Source: Actibacterium ureilyticum (GTDB lineage: Bacteria > Pseudomonadota > Alphaproteobacteria > Rhodobacterales > Rhodobacteraceae). Taken from it: DNA of 64,000 bases. Positions 7,585 through 15,594 of the stretch are shown here, piece after piece. Location: contig NZ_NSBT01000026.1 of assembly GCF_002285435.1 (NCBI RefSeq), positions 186,001 through 250,000 on the forward strand, in the 5' to 3' direction. Below the pieces are notes generated by a model. The model was not told where the DNA came from, did not search any database, and was given only the letters and a program-made list of their open reading frames with translations. A program made the position numbers and the translations under genes. How positions within the stretch are numbered: position 1 is the stretch's first letter; every line of letters begins with the position of its first letter.

Positions 7585-7749
7585 TCAGTGATTGTTGTAG
7601 GCGTGCTTTTCATGCACGGCCGCCAACACGATCGCGCCAAAGGTCACGACGACGGACGCAATCAGGATCAGGCTGATCATTCCGGGGCTGTGGGCGAAGG
7701 TGAAATACGCCTCGGCCCCTTCCCATGTGTCGATCGGTGCAGTGTTCAT
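7585..7749 (-). CDS. Small single-pass membrane protein downstream of amt (54 residues)
   Basis: Encodes 54 residues: MNTAPIDTWEGAEAYFTFAH, then a hydrophobic helix from about residue 24 to 44 (ISLILIASVVVTFGAIVLAA), and a short polar tail ending EKHAYNNH. AAAGGAA lies before the ATG at 7749. It follows the amt stop (7767) after 17 bases on the same strand, so the two are almost certainly cotranscribed. I do not recognise a named family. Size and position suggest an accessory subunit or stabiliser of the ammonium channel, or an independent small membrane protein. It is short enough to be missed by automated calling. Confidence 0.7.
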   Translation of the reverse strand: MNTAPIDTWEGAEAYFTFAHSPGMISLILIASVVVTFGAIVLAAVHEKHAYNNH

Positions 7750-7766
7750 CGGATCGTTCCTTTCGG

Positions 7767-9116
7767 TTACTCAGCCGGGGTGGCCGTGGGCTCGGATGTG
7801 CCGACGGGTCCGGGGATATAGTTTTCGGGATAGGCCTTGACCGGGACCTTGACGACATCCAGGCCTTTTTCCTGAATGTGATCGGGCACCCGCAGCAGAC
7901 CCATCATCTTCAGGATCAGCGACGCGACATAGCCCGGGATGAAGCCCAGCAGCGCCATGGTCAGCGCGCCGACCAGCTGGCCGGTCAGGCTGACGGGCGG
8001 GTAGCCTTCGACATTGGGATAGCCCGACGCAAAGATACCGCAGGCCACAACACCGATCAGGCCACCGATGCCATGCACCGGAAACGCGCCCACGGCGTCG
8101 TCGATGCCGCGCTTTTCCAGCCACACGGCAACCATCGGGACGACAAAGCCCCCGAAGCAGCCCAGCAGGAAGGCCAGCGGCGGATAATACACATCCAGAC
8201 CCGATGCCGCGGCAAAGATGCCGATCAGCGCGCCCGACATCATCCAGAACGGGTCGCGGGTTTTCACCCAGGCCCCGATGATGCCACCGGCAAAGCCCAT
8301 CAGCGTGTTGAACGCAAAGGCCGACAAGGTCGCGGGCTGGCCATAGATGTTGATCCACTGCTCGCCGGGCATATAGATGATGCAGCCGCCCAGGAAGCCG
8401 AAGAAGCCCACGATGATCAGCATCAGGCCGGTAATGGTGAAGGGCACGTTATGCGCCATGATCACATTGGCGCTGCCATCGGCGTTGAACTTGCCTACGC
8501 GCGGGCCAAGGTTGATCAGAACCCCCAGCGCGAAGAAGCCCGCCACCATGTGCACGACGCCCGCGGCGCCCACATCGTGATAGCCGAACTTGACCGTCAG
8601 CCAGCCGGTCGGGTGCCAGCCCCAGGCGCCGCCCAGAATCCACACCACCGAGCCCAGCAGCACCGCCAGGATGATGAACGCCGCCTGCTGGATGCGTTCG
8701 ATCACCGCGCCCGAGAAGATCGAAGCGGTGGTCGCGGCAAACAGGGTGAACGCCGCCCAGAACACGCCGGTGGCGTTGTCGGCCAGGTTCGGACCCATGG
8801 ATTCGGCCCATGGCAGGCCCGCGGCGCCATCCTCGGCCGGGATGAAGCCATTGTAGAAGGCCAAATAGATATACCAGCCGAAGAAGTAAAAGGTCGGCAC
8901 CATGAACGCGAAGGCCAGGATGTTCTTGATCCCCGAGGCCAACACGTTCTTCACGCGGCTGGCGCCCATTTCATAGGCCAGAAAGCCCGCGTGAATGGCA
9001 ATCATCAACGCGGTACACCACCAATAGAAGATTTCCATATTGACGGTGCCCGACATCGCGACCCCGCCTTCCAGCGCGGCCAGCCGTTCCGTCAGCGCCG
9101 CAATTTCCTGTTCCAT
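7767..9116 (-). CDS. amt: Amt family ammonium transporter
   Basis: Encodes 449 residues. The start at 9116 is supported by GGGGAG upstream and gives MEQEIAALTERLAALEG, a short coiled-coil arm before the membrane domain. Eleven membrane helices are expected. Family hallmarks are visible: the GAWGWHP stretch, FGYHDVGAAGVVHMVAGFFAL (first pore His), FNTLMGFAGG and the second pore-His segment AVGAFPVHGIGGLIGV. Amt trimers conduct ammonium. No glnK is adjacent, which is unusual for amt. It is divergent from the second GS-like gene and followed by a small membrane protein. In roseobacters amt genes occur near methylamine genes; transport of methylammonium as well is plausible. Confidence 0.95.
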   Translation of the reverse strand: MEQEIAALTERLAALEGGVAMSGTVNMEIFYWWCTALMIAIHAGFLAYEMGASRVKNVLASGIKNILAFAFMVPTFYFFGWYIYLAFYNGFIPAEDGAAGLPWAESMGPNLADNATGVFWAAFTLFAATTASIFSGAVIERIQQAAFIILAVLLGSVVWILGGAWGWHPTGWLTVKFGYHDVGAAGVVHMVAGFFALGVLINLGPRVGKFNADGSANVIMAHNVPFTITGLMLIIVGFFGFLGGCIIYMPGEQWINIYGQPATLSAFAFNTLMGFAGGIIGAWVKTRDPFWMMSGALIGIFAAASGLDVYYPPLAFLLGCFGGFVVPMVAVWLEKRGIDDAVGAFPVHGIGGLIGVVACGIFASGYPNVEGYPPVSLTGQLVGALTMALLGFIPGYVASLILKMMGLLRVPDHIQEKGLDVVKVPVKAYPENYIPGPVGTSEPTATPAE

Positions 9117-9280
9117 CTGTCCAACTCCCCACTTCGGTTTCTTGAGCGAGGGACTCGTGTCCCTTGTATTATGAGTGAACAAATTTTCCTGACAGCAAAA
9201 TGCGGAGTGCCGGGTTTGCCCCCCGCCGGGGTGGAAAGTTGTCTGTTGGGCGCTGAAAGATCGTAACTGCTGCCAGATTG

Positions 9281-9358
9281 TGCAACTTGCAAACAAACCC
9301 CGCGAAAGCGGCGGGCGATTCTACCCAAGGGAATAATATTTTCCCCTGAATAATATTT
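9281..9358. promoter_or_regulatory. Control region between amt and the GS-like/P450 operon
   Basis: The 293-base gap between the divergent starts holds no gene. It contains TGCAACTTGCAA (9281-9292) and two direct copies of GAATAATATTT (9331-9341 and 9348-9358, 17 bases apart) in an otherwise GC-rich region, about 50 bases before the GS-like start. These may be activator sites or promoter elements. I found no clear sigma-54 (GG-N10-GC) match. Confidence 0.4.
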
Positions 9359-9409
9359 CTGACTGGACAGGGACCGACTCAATCGGGCTGATTTACGGGG
9401 AAATAACAG

Positions 9410-10897
9410 ATGCAGGGAAATCGTCAGATGGATATTGAAAGCTTCGTCGAACAGGATGGCCGGGACGAACTGGTCAAGCAGGTACGGGCCAAGATCGACG
9501 AATTGGGGATCGAATATCTTTACCTTCAATTCGTGTCGGTCACGGGCAAGGTGATGGGCAAGGGCATTCCGGCCGACCATTGGGAAAGCGTCGCCAAGAA
9601 GGGGTTCCAGCTGGTCTATGGCGCGACGATGAACCTGTTCACCAACCGCGCCGGCGACTACATGGGCTATGGCCCCGAGGCGGCCGAGCTGGTGGGCATC
9701 CCCGAGCCCGAGACCTTCATGCAGCTGCCCTGGGCGCCCGAGATCGGCCGCCTGTTCTGTACGCTGTTCCGCAACCGCGAGGAAAAGGTCGACCCCGGCG
9801 CCTATCTGACCGCCGACTGCCGCGGCAACCTGCGCCGCATGCACGAGCAGTTCAAAAAGAAACACGGGCTGCAGCTGCGGATCGGGACCGAGCCCGAGAT
9901 GATGTGGTTGAAATACGACGAGGACGGCAAGCCGCGCGACGGCTATTCCAAGCCCTATTGCTATCACATCGACCAGTTCGAAAGCCTGCGCCCGGTGTCG
10001 ATGCAGGTCATCCGCTATGCCCGCAAGATGGGGCTGGACATGATCCAGGGCGACCACGAGGACGCGCCGGGCCAGCTGGAGCTGAACTGGACCTTTGACG
10101 ATGTGCTGCGCAATGCTGACCGGCTGACGACCTATCGCCAGCTTTGCGCGCAGGTGGCGCGGGAAAACAACATCTTCGCCTGTTTCATGACCAAGCCGTT
10201 CATGGGCGTTTCGGCCAGCGGGTGCCACCACAACATGTCGCTTTGGACCGAAGGCGAAGACGTGTTCAAGCGCACCGGCAACGATCCCGACAACCTGCCG
10301 GGGATGGAAAACAACTATATGTATGTGCAGGGCGGCGATAACACCTTCATGCCCGACACCGACGATCCGCAGATGCCGGGCGCCACGGGGCTGAAGGCGA
10401 TCGGCGGGGTGGTGCATCACCTGCAGGCGCTGACCGCGATCGGGGCGTCGACCGTCAATTCCTATCGCCGGCTCTGGGACACCGGCTTCTGGGCGCCGGT
10501 CTTTTCCGACTGGGGGTTCCAGAACCGCACCACGGGGCTGCGGGTGTCGGCGCCGGGACGGTTCGAATACCGCTCGGTCGATTCCATGGTGAACCCGTAT
10601 CTGATGGGCTCGACCCTGTTGGCGGCGATGGATGACGGGCTGGACAACAGCCTGGACCCGGGCGAGCCGGAAGAGCGCAACATCTATGACGCCATGGCGC
10701 AGGGCAAGAAGGTCAAGAAGCTGCCGATGTCGCTGGGCGAGGCGCTGCTGCATCTGGAAAACGACGAAGTGGTCAAGCGCGGTTTGCCGGGCGAGATGTT
10801 CCGGCTGTATCATGAATACAAGACCGACGAATGGGCGCGGTTCATGTCCACCGTCACCGATTGGGACAAGGATACCTATATGGAGTGTTTGCCATGA
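9410..10897 (+). CDS. Glutamine-synthetase superfamily ligase coupled to a P450
   Basis: Encodes 495 residues (start at 9410; the ATG at 9428 is a possible alternative). The GS catalytic fold is intact: the TEPEMMWLK metal strand, GDHEDAPGQLELNW, FMGVSASGCHHNMS, and NRTTGLRVSAPGRFEYRS with MVNPYLMGS. It differs clearly from the GlnT-like genes in the window: it has a longer N-terminal region and an insertion around residues 290-325. The stop overlaps the start of a cytochrome P450 (ATGA), implying they act in the same pathway. GS-like ligases paired with oxygenases make gamma-glutamyl amides of amines, as in aniline degradation. An amine substrate is likely; which one is unknown. Confidence 0.8.
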   Translation: MQGNRQMDIESFVEQDGRDELVKQVRAKIDELGIEYLYLQFVSVTGKVMGKGIPADHWESVAKKGFQLVYGATMNLFTNRAGDYMGYGPEAAELVGIPEPETFMQLPWAPEIGRLFCTLFRNREEKVDPGAYLTADCRGNLRRMHEQFKKKHGLQLRIGTEPEMMWLKYDEDGKPRDGYSKPYCYHIDQFESLRPVSMQVIRYARKMGLDMIQGDHEDAPGQLELNWTFDDVLRNADRLTTYRQLCAQVARENNIFACFMTKPFMGVSASGCHHNMSLWTEGEDVFKRTGNDPDNLPGMENNYMYVQGGDNTFMPDTDDPQMPGATGLKAIGGVVHHLQALTAIGASTVNSYRRLWDTGFWAPVFSDWGFQNRTTGLRVSAPGRFEYRSVDSMVNPYLMGSTLLAAMDDGLDNSLDPGEPEERNIYDAMAQGKKVKKLPMSLGEALLHLENDEVVKRGLPGEMFRLYHEYKTDEWARFMSTVTDWDKDTYMECLP

Positions 10898-12096
10898 ACG
10901 CGGAAACCGCCTTTGCCGACGCGCCCTATCTGGACGTGGCCGACCCGGCCTTTTCCCTGCGCTCGGCCCCGGTGCGGGCCGCCCGCGCCGAAAGCTGGTA
11001 TGCGCGCACGCCCTATGGGCTGGCGGTGTTGCGGCACAAGGAAATGGGCGACCTGCTGACCCACAAAAGCCTGATCCAGGGCAGCCATGCCTGGCCCGCC
11101 CTGAACGGCATCACCACCGGCGTCTTTGCGGAATGGTGGAATGCCTCGATCCTGGTGACCGAGGGCGAGGATCACTGGCGGCTGCGGCGGCTGGTGAACC
11201 CCGCGTTTTCGCCCAAGGTCGTCAAGACGCTGATGCCGGAATTCGAACGCATCGCCAACGACCTGGCCGACGGGTTCATCGCCAAGGGCACCTGCGATTT
11301 CATGGAGGATTTCGCCGACCCCTATGCCGCGCGGGTGCTGTGCCTGTTGTTGGGCCTGCCCGAATCCGAGGCGCCGTTCATCCTGCGCACCTCGGCCACG
11401 ATGGGGTTGGCGCTGGGCGTGAATTTCAAGGCCGAGGCCGACAATATCGAGGCCGCGACGAAAGAGCTTTACGCCTATGTCGACGATGTGCTGGCCGAGC
11501 GTCAGAAAAACCCCGGCGACGATATCCTGTCGATCATGGTTCAGGCGACCGCGGATGGCGACCGGCTGAGCACGGACGAGCTGCGCAACCTGGCGCTGAT
11601 GCTGGCCTTTGCCGGGGTCGACACCACGCGCAACCAGCTGGGGCTGGGCCTGTCGATGTTCATCGACCATCCCGATCAATGGGCCGCGCTGGCCGCCGAT
11701 CCGTCGCTGGACATGGCCGCCGCGACCGAGGTCATGCGCATGCGCCCCACGATCACCTGGGTCTCGCGCGAGGCGGTCGAGGATTTCGAATATGGCGGCA
11801 TCACCATCCCCAGGGGCACGGTGCTGCATCTGTATTCCGAAAGCGCGGGCACCGACCCCGATGCGATGGGCGACGCGCCCTTCGACATCACCGCCAAGCG
11901 CGCCCGCAATTACGGTTTCGGCGGCGGCATCCACCATTGCCTGGGCAATCTGGTGGCGCGCAACGACATGGCTGTGGCCTATCGCGTGTTGTCGGCTCGG
12001 ATGGGCGTGCCCCGGCTGGCGGGCGATCCGACCTGGCTGGCCGACAGCGGCAATACCGGGCCGATCAGCCTGCCGATTGCGTTCGATCCGGTCTGA
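10894..12096 (+). CDS. Cytochrome P450 monooxygenase
   Basis: Encodes 400 residues, the size of a soluble bacterial class I P450. The I-helix oxygen-activation motif is AGVDTTR (Thr244/Thr245). The K-helix ExxR is EVMR. The heme loop is FGGGIHHCLGN with proximal Cys349. The start at 10894 overlaps the upstream GS-like stop, giving translational coupling. No ferredoxin or ferredoxin reductase gene is adjacent, so electrons must come from elsewhere. P450s of this type hydroxylate or N-/O-dealkylate small molecules. Coupling to a gamma-glutamyl ligase suggests a gamma-glutamylated amine, or the free amine, as substrate. A terminator follows. Confidence 0.92.
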   Translation: MNAETAFADAPYLDVADPAFSLRSAPVRAARAESWYARTPYGLAVLRHKEMGDLLTHKSLIQGSHAWPALNGITTGVFAEWWNASILVTEGEDHWRLRRLVNPAFSPKVVKTLMPEFERIANDLADGFIAKGTCDFMEDFADPYAARVLCLLLGLPESEAPFILRTSATMGLALGVNFKAEADNIEAATKELYAYVDDVLAERQKNPGDDILSIMVQATADGDRLSTDELRNLALMLAFAGVDTTRNQLGLGLSMFIDHPDQWAALAADPSLDMAAATEVMRMRPTITWVSREAVEDFEYGGITIPRGTVLHLYSESAGTDPDAMGDAPFDITAKRARNYGFGGGIHHCLGNLVARNDMAVAYRVLSARMGVPRLAGDPTWLADSGNTGPISLPIAFDPV

Positions 12097-12119
12097 TCGG
12101 GCTGCCGATCCGTGCCAAG

Positions 12120-12144
12120 GGCCCGCCGTCTGCGCGGGCCTTTT
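12120..12144 (+). terminator. Rho-independent terminator after the P450 gene
   Basis: A 7-bp stem GGCCCGC/GCGGGCC (12120-12126 with 12134-12140) is followed by TTTT, in the 58-base gap between convergent operons. Confidence 0.75.
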
Positions 12145-12154
12145 GCGTTGCGGG

Positions 12155-13699
12155 TCACAGCGCGGCGGCGATCTTTGCCGCGCCAAGCGCGCCGATCACG
12201 ATGCTGGGCGCATTGGTGTTGCCGCTGGTGATGCGCGGCATGACCGATGCATCGGCCACCGACAGGCCCTGTATCCCGTGCACGCCCATTGTCGCGGGGT
12301 CGACCACCGCCATGGGGTCGGTGCCCATCTTGGCCGTGCCCACGGGGTGATAGATCGAATCCGCCGTGGCGCGCACCACCGCATCCAGATCGGCATCGCT
12401 GGTGACATCGGGGCCGGGGCGCAGCTCGGCCCCCGTGAAATCGGTCATCGCATGCTGGCGGCACAGGTCGCGCAGCATCTTCAGCCCCTCGCGCAGGGCG
12501 ATGCGGTCGCCCTCGACCGCCAGATAGTTCGGGTCGATCCGGGGTTTCTGCGTCGGATCGGCCGAGGCGAGCTTCAGGCGGCCCCGGCTTTCGGGCTGCA
12601 ACTGGGTCACGTCGATGGCAAAGCCATGGCCGCGATCGTCGGCGGTGGCCCCGTCGAAGGCCAGCGCGTTGATGTAATGCAGCTGCGTGTCGGGCGGCCC
12701 GTCACCGGCGCCCAGGCGCAGGAACGCCCCGGCCTCCAGCCCCTGCTGGGTGCCGATGCCGGTCTTGCTCAGCAGCCATTGCGCGCCGACGGCCAGGTTG
12801 TTGGGAAACTTCGCGTGATCCCACAGCGACAGGGGCTTGGTCATGCGGTGCTTGACCTTGACCTCCAGATGGTCGTGCAGGTTCGCACCCACACCGGCCA
12901 GATCGGCGCGGAGGGGAATGCCAAGCGCGCGCAGGTCCGCCGCCGGGCCGATCCCCGACAGCAACAGCAGATGCGGCGTGCCGATGGCGCCCGCGCACAG
13001 CACCACATGCCCTGCGGTCAGGGTTTCGGTGCCGCCCCCGGCGGCGATGCGCACACCGTCGATCCGCGCGCCATCGCCCGACAGGCCCAGCACCTGAACC
13101 CCGCTGCGGATGGTCAGGTTGGCCCGCCCGCGCGCAAGGCTCAGGTACGCCGCCGCCGCGCTGCGCCGCCGCCCGTCGCGGATGTTCAGCCGGTACATGC
13201 CGAAGCCCGGGGCCTGTCCGTCGACAAACGGCGCGGTGGGGTGCCCCATCTGTCCGCCCGCCGCGACAAAGGCGGCAAAGGCCGCGTTGCCCGATCCCGG
13301 CATCTGCGGGTCCATCGCCTGTTCGACATCCGCCAGCACCGGGGCCACATCGGCCCAGCCCCAGCCCGGGCAACCATTGGCGGCCCAGTGGTCATAGTCG
13401 CTGGCATGGCCCGTGACCCAGACCATGGCGTTGATCCCCGACGAGCCGCCCATGACCCGCCCGCGCGGCACATAAAGCTTGCGCCCGTCCATATGCGCCT
13501 GTGGCACGGTTTCGAAATGCCAGTTGAATTGCGGCGCGGCGATTGCCTTGGCGACGCCTGCGGGCATCTGGACGAAGGGATGGCGGCCCTGCGGCCCGGC
13601 CTCGATCAGCAAAACGGTGCAGGCGGGATCGCGCGACAGCCGTTCGGCCAGCGCGCAACCGGCGCTGCCGGCGCCCACCACGATGATGTCGTGGCTCAT
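12155..13699 (-). CDS. GMC family FAD-dependent oxidoreductase (choline-dehydrogenase-like)
   Basis: Encodes 514 residues. N-terminal FAD-binding VVGAGSAGCALAERL and LLIEAG are present, as are GMC signature 1 (PRGRVMGGSSGINAM) and signature 2 (CAGAIGTPHLLLLSGIGP). The C-terminal catalytic region has YHPVGTAKMG and SGNTNAPSIVIG, including the conserved His and Asn. GMC enzymes oxidise primary or secondary alcohols to carbonyls. The start overlaps the preceding hydrolase stop (ATGA), so it is the third gene of a coupled operon. Choline is a family precedent but no betB or betaine gene is beside it, so the alcohol substrate is open. Confidence 0.9.
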   Translation of the reverse strand: MSHDIIVVGAGSAGCALAERLSRDPACTVLLIEAGPQGRHPFVQMPAGVAKAIAAPQFNWHFETVPQAHMDGRKLYVPRGRVMGGSSGINAMVWVTGHASDYDHWAANGCPGWGWADVAPVLADVEQAMDPQMPGSGNAAFAAFVAAGGQMGHPTAPFVDGQAPGFGMYRLNIRDGRRRSAAAAYLSLARGRANLTIRSGVQVLGLSGDGARIDGVRIAAGGGTETLTAGHVVLCAGAIGTPHLLLLSGIGPAADLRALGIPLRADLAGVGANLHDHLEVKVKHRMTKPLSLWDHAKFPNNLAVGAQWLLSKTGIGTQQGLEAGAFLRLGAGDGPPDTQLHYINALAFDGATADDRGHGFAIDVTQLQPESRGRLKLASADPTQKPRIDPNYLAVEGDRIALREGLKMLRDLCRQHAMTDFTGAELRPGPDVTSDADLDAVVRATADSIYHPVGTAKMGTDPMAVVDPATMGVHGIQGLSVADASVMPRITSGNTNAPSIVIGALGAAKIAAAL

Positions 13700-14715
13700 G
13701 CCAGCAGCTCGCGCAGCGCGGCGTCGATAAAGGCCGTATCGGGATCGTTGCGCCCCCCGGCGGCGTAATGGCCCCAGACGCTGTCGATCACGCGCAGCTC
13801 GGCATTGGGCATCTGTGCGACCTCGGCCGCGTTGTCGGCGGGGGGGAAATAGAAATCGGTGCGGCAGGGCATGACGATGGACCGCGCTTTGATCGCCCCC
13901 AGCGCCGCCGCCCGGTCGCCCTGATAGATCGGGTTGTTGCCCAGGTCGCACAGCTGCCATGTGCGGATCATCGACAGCATGTCATTGGCATCCAGCCCGT
14001 AATACATCGCATCCCAGACGTTTTTCAGGTAATCCTCGACCGTGACGAAGCCCATGTCGCGCCACAGCTCCTGCCGGTACCAATCCTGGCTCAGGACCCA
14101 TCCGGCCCAGACGCGGCCCTTGGCCGTCATCCCGCGCCAGGGCTGTTCGGCATAGCGCCCCTGTTGCCAGGCCTGATCGGTGGTCAGCGCGTGGCGGATC
14201 CCCTCGAGAAAGACATAGGTGTGATGCGCGGTCGTGGACTGGCCGCAGAAACAGGCCATGTTTTCCACCCGGTCGGGAAAGGCCGAGGCCCATTGAAACG
14301 CCTGTTGGCCCGCCATCGACCAGCCGCAGGCCAGCTTGATCTGTTCGATCCCGAACACCTCGCGCAGCAGTCGTTCCTGCAACATCACGTTGTCATATTG
14401 GGTGATCGCGGGGAAATCCGGCCCGCCCAGCGGGATGGGCGTGTTTGATGGGGACGAGGACAGGCCGTTGCCCATCATGTTGGGCACGACGATGAAATAC
14501 TTGTCCGGGTCCAGCGCCATGTCCGCGCCGATCAGATAGGCGTTGTCGGCGTGGTTGCCGCCATAGCGCGTGGGATAGACGATGACGTTGTCCTTGGCCG
14601 CGTTCAGCGTGCCATGGGTGACATAGGCCAGCTTCGCATCGGTCAGGGTGATGCCGCATTGCAGGTGGACGGGCCCCGCATCGAAAACCTGGTACTGTCC
14701 GGGATCCGCGCTCAT
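13696..14715 (-). CDS. Alpha/beta hydrolase of the homoserine O-acetyltransferase-like family
   Basis: Encodes 339 residues. The nucleophile elbow is GWSMAGQQ (Ser133). The C-terminal His lies in DSVWGHYAAGG and an acid in the CRTDFYFPP stretch, the order expected for MetX-like alpha/beta hydrolases. It lacks convincing evidence of being a true MetX: no methionine gene is nearby, and many homologues are plain hydrolases or acyltransferases. It is coupled at both ends by ATGA overlaps (amidotransferase upstream, GMC oxidoreductase downstream). It probably hydrolyses an ester or amide intermediate in the same pathway. Confidence 0.82.
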   Translation of the reverse strand: MSADPGQYQVFDAGPVHLQCGITLTDAKLAYVTHGTLNAAKDNVIVYPTRYGGNHADNAYLIGADMALDPDKYFIVVPNMMGNGLSSSPSNTPIPLGGPDFPAITQYDNVMLQERLLREVFGIEQIKLACGWSMAGQQAFQWASAFPDRVENMACFCGQSTTAHHTYVFLEGIRHALTTDQAWQQGRYAEQPWRGMTAKGRVWAGWVLSQDWYRQELWRDMGFVTVEDYLKNVWDAMYYGLDANDMLSMIRTWQLCDLGNNPIYQGDRAAALGAIKARSIVMPCRTDFYFPPADNAAEVAQMPNAELRVIDSVWGHYAAGGRNDPDTAFIDAALRELLA

Positions 14716-15434
14716 GCCGCCACCCCCGCCGGAATGCCGGTGACGCGGCACCAGTTGTCGAAGACGGTGCGCGCGGCGGCGGTGAAGGCGGCCATGTGGG
14801 CATTTGCCTCGGCCTCCAGCCGGGCGACGGCGCCGGTGCCCAGCGTGGCCTCCAGCGCGTCGGCATATTCGGGGATGGCGGCCCACAGGGCCACGGTTTC
14901 CGGTTCGACCTCCAGATGGAACTGGGTCGAAAACGCCTTGTCGCCCCAGCTCATCGCCTGCACCGCACAGGCGGGCGAGGATGCCAGAACCTGCGCGCCT
15001 TCGGGGGGCGTCGTGACCTCGGCCCCGTGCCATTGCAGCACCGGCAGCGGGTCGGGCACCCCATCGGTAAAGGGCGAGGGCGCGGTTTGCGTCACCTCCA
15101 TCACGCCGACCTCGGCCGTGCCCTTGCCGCAGCTGCCGCCCAAGGCTTCGGCCAGCAGCTGATGACCCAGGCACAGACCGAAGAAGGGCAGGGCGCGGTC
15201 GACCACCGCCTGCCGGATGAACGCCTTTTCGTCGCGCAGCCAGGGATGCTGATCTTCCTGCCAGACATCCATCGGCCCACCCATCACCCACAGCGCATCG
15301 ACGCCATCCAGGCTGGGCAGGCTTTCACCCTCGTTCAGGTGCACGGGCGTCCAGTGATGCCCGGCCTGCGTGATCATCGGGCGGAACGCGGCGGGGTGTT
15401 CGATCCGCTCGTGTTGCAGGACAAGAAAATGCAT
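14712..15434 (-). CDS. Class I glutamine-amidotransferase-like hydrolase
   Basis: Encodes 240 residues with a complete triad: nucleophile Cys88 in FFGLCLGHQ, and His173 and Glu175 in QFHLEVEPE. No synthetase partner domain is fused, so it may work alone, hydrolysing a gamma-glutamyl amide as PuuD-type or aniline-pathway amidotransferase homologues do. It is the first gene of a three-gene coupled minus-strand operon, divergent from tmm across a 160-base control region. It lies in the same district as two GS-like ligases that could make its substrate. The exact substrate is not known. Confidence 0.85.
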   Translation of the reverse strand: MHFLVLQHERIEHPAAFRPMITQAGHHWTPVHLNEGESLPSLDGVDALWVMGGPMDVWQEDQHPWLRDEKAFIRQAVVDRALPFFGLCLGHQLLAEALGGSCGKGTAEVGVMEVTQTAPSPFTDGVPDPLPVLQWHGAEVTTPPEGAQVLASSPACAVQAMSWGDKAFSTQFHLEVEPETVALWAAIPEYADALEATLGTGAVARLEAEANAHMAAFTAAARTVFDNWCRVTGIPAGVAA

Positions 15435-15524
15435 ATCTGATTCCCCGGTTTGTTGGATTGCCCGATCCTTGGGCAAAGCGGCGCCTGTCCCCCCGAAATT
15501 CACACCTGAGCCCCTCGGCGGCAA

Positions 15525-15558
15525 GAAAAAATGTTGCGCTACAGTAAAAAAATGTAAC
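15525..15558. promoter_or_regulatory. A-tract/ATGTTGC direct repeats in the tmm control region
   Basis: AAAAAATGTTGC (ATGTTGC at 15531-15537) and AAAAAAATGTAAC (ATGTAAC at 15552-15558) are spaced 21 bases, two helical turns, between the divergent amidotransferase and tmm starts. The same ATGTTGC word occurs twice, 22 bases apart, at 37324-37353. Candidate regulator sites; no factor is assigned. Confidence 0.4.
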
Positions 15559-15594
15559 CATGAGGAAAACTTGAGCACACGGGAGTTTATCACC

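Noticed and set aside
7725-9266. A 513-codon open frame antisense to amt.
   Set aside because: Its composition (His/Gln/Arg/Gly-rich, low complexity) is what GC-rich antisense frames give; amt on the other strand is unmistakable.
9117-9409. Possible sigma-54 promoter for amt or the GS-like gene.
   Set aside because: I could not find a GG-N10-GC element with acceptable flanks; the TGGCAG near 9270 lacks a properly spaced TTGC.
13696-14715. Calling the alpha/beta hydrolase MetX (homoserine O-acetyltransferase).
   Set aside because: The fold and nucleophile elbow agree, but the context is catabolic and coupled to amidotransferase and GMC genes, so a methionine role is not supported.
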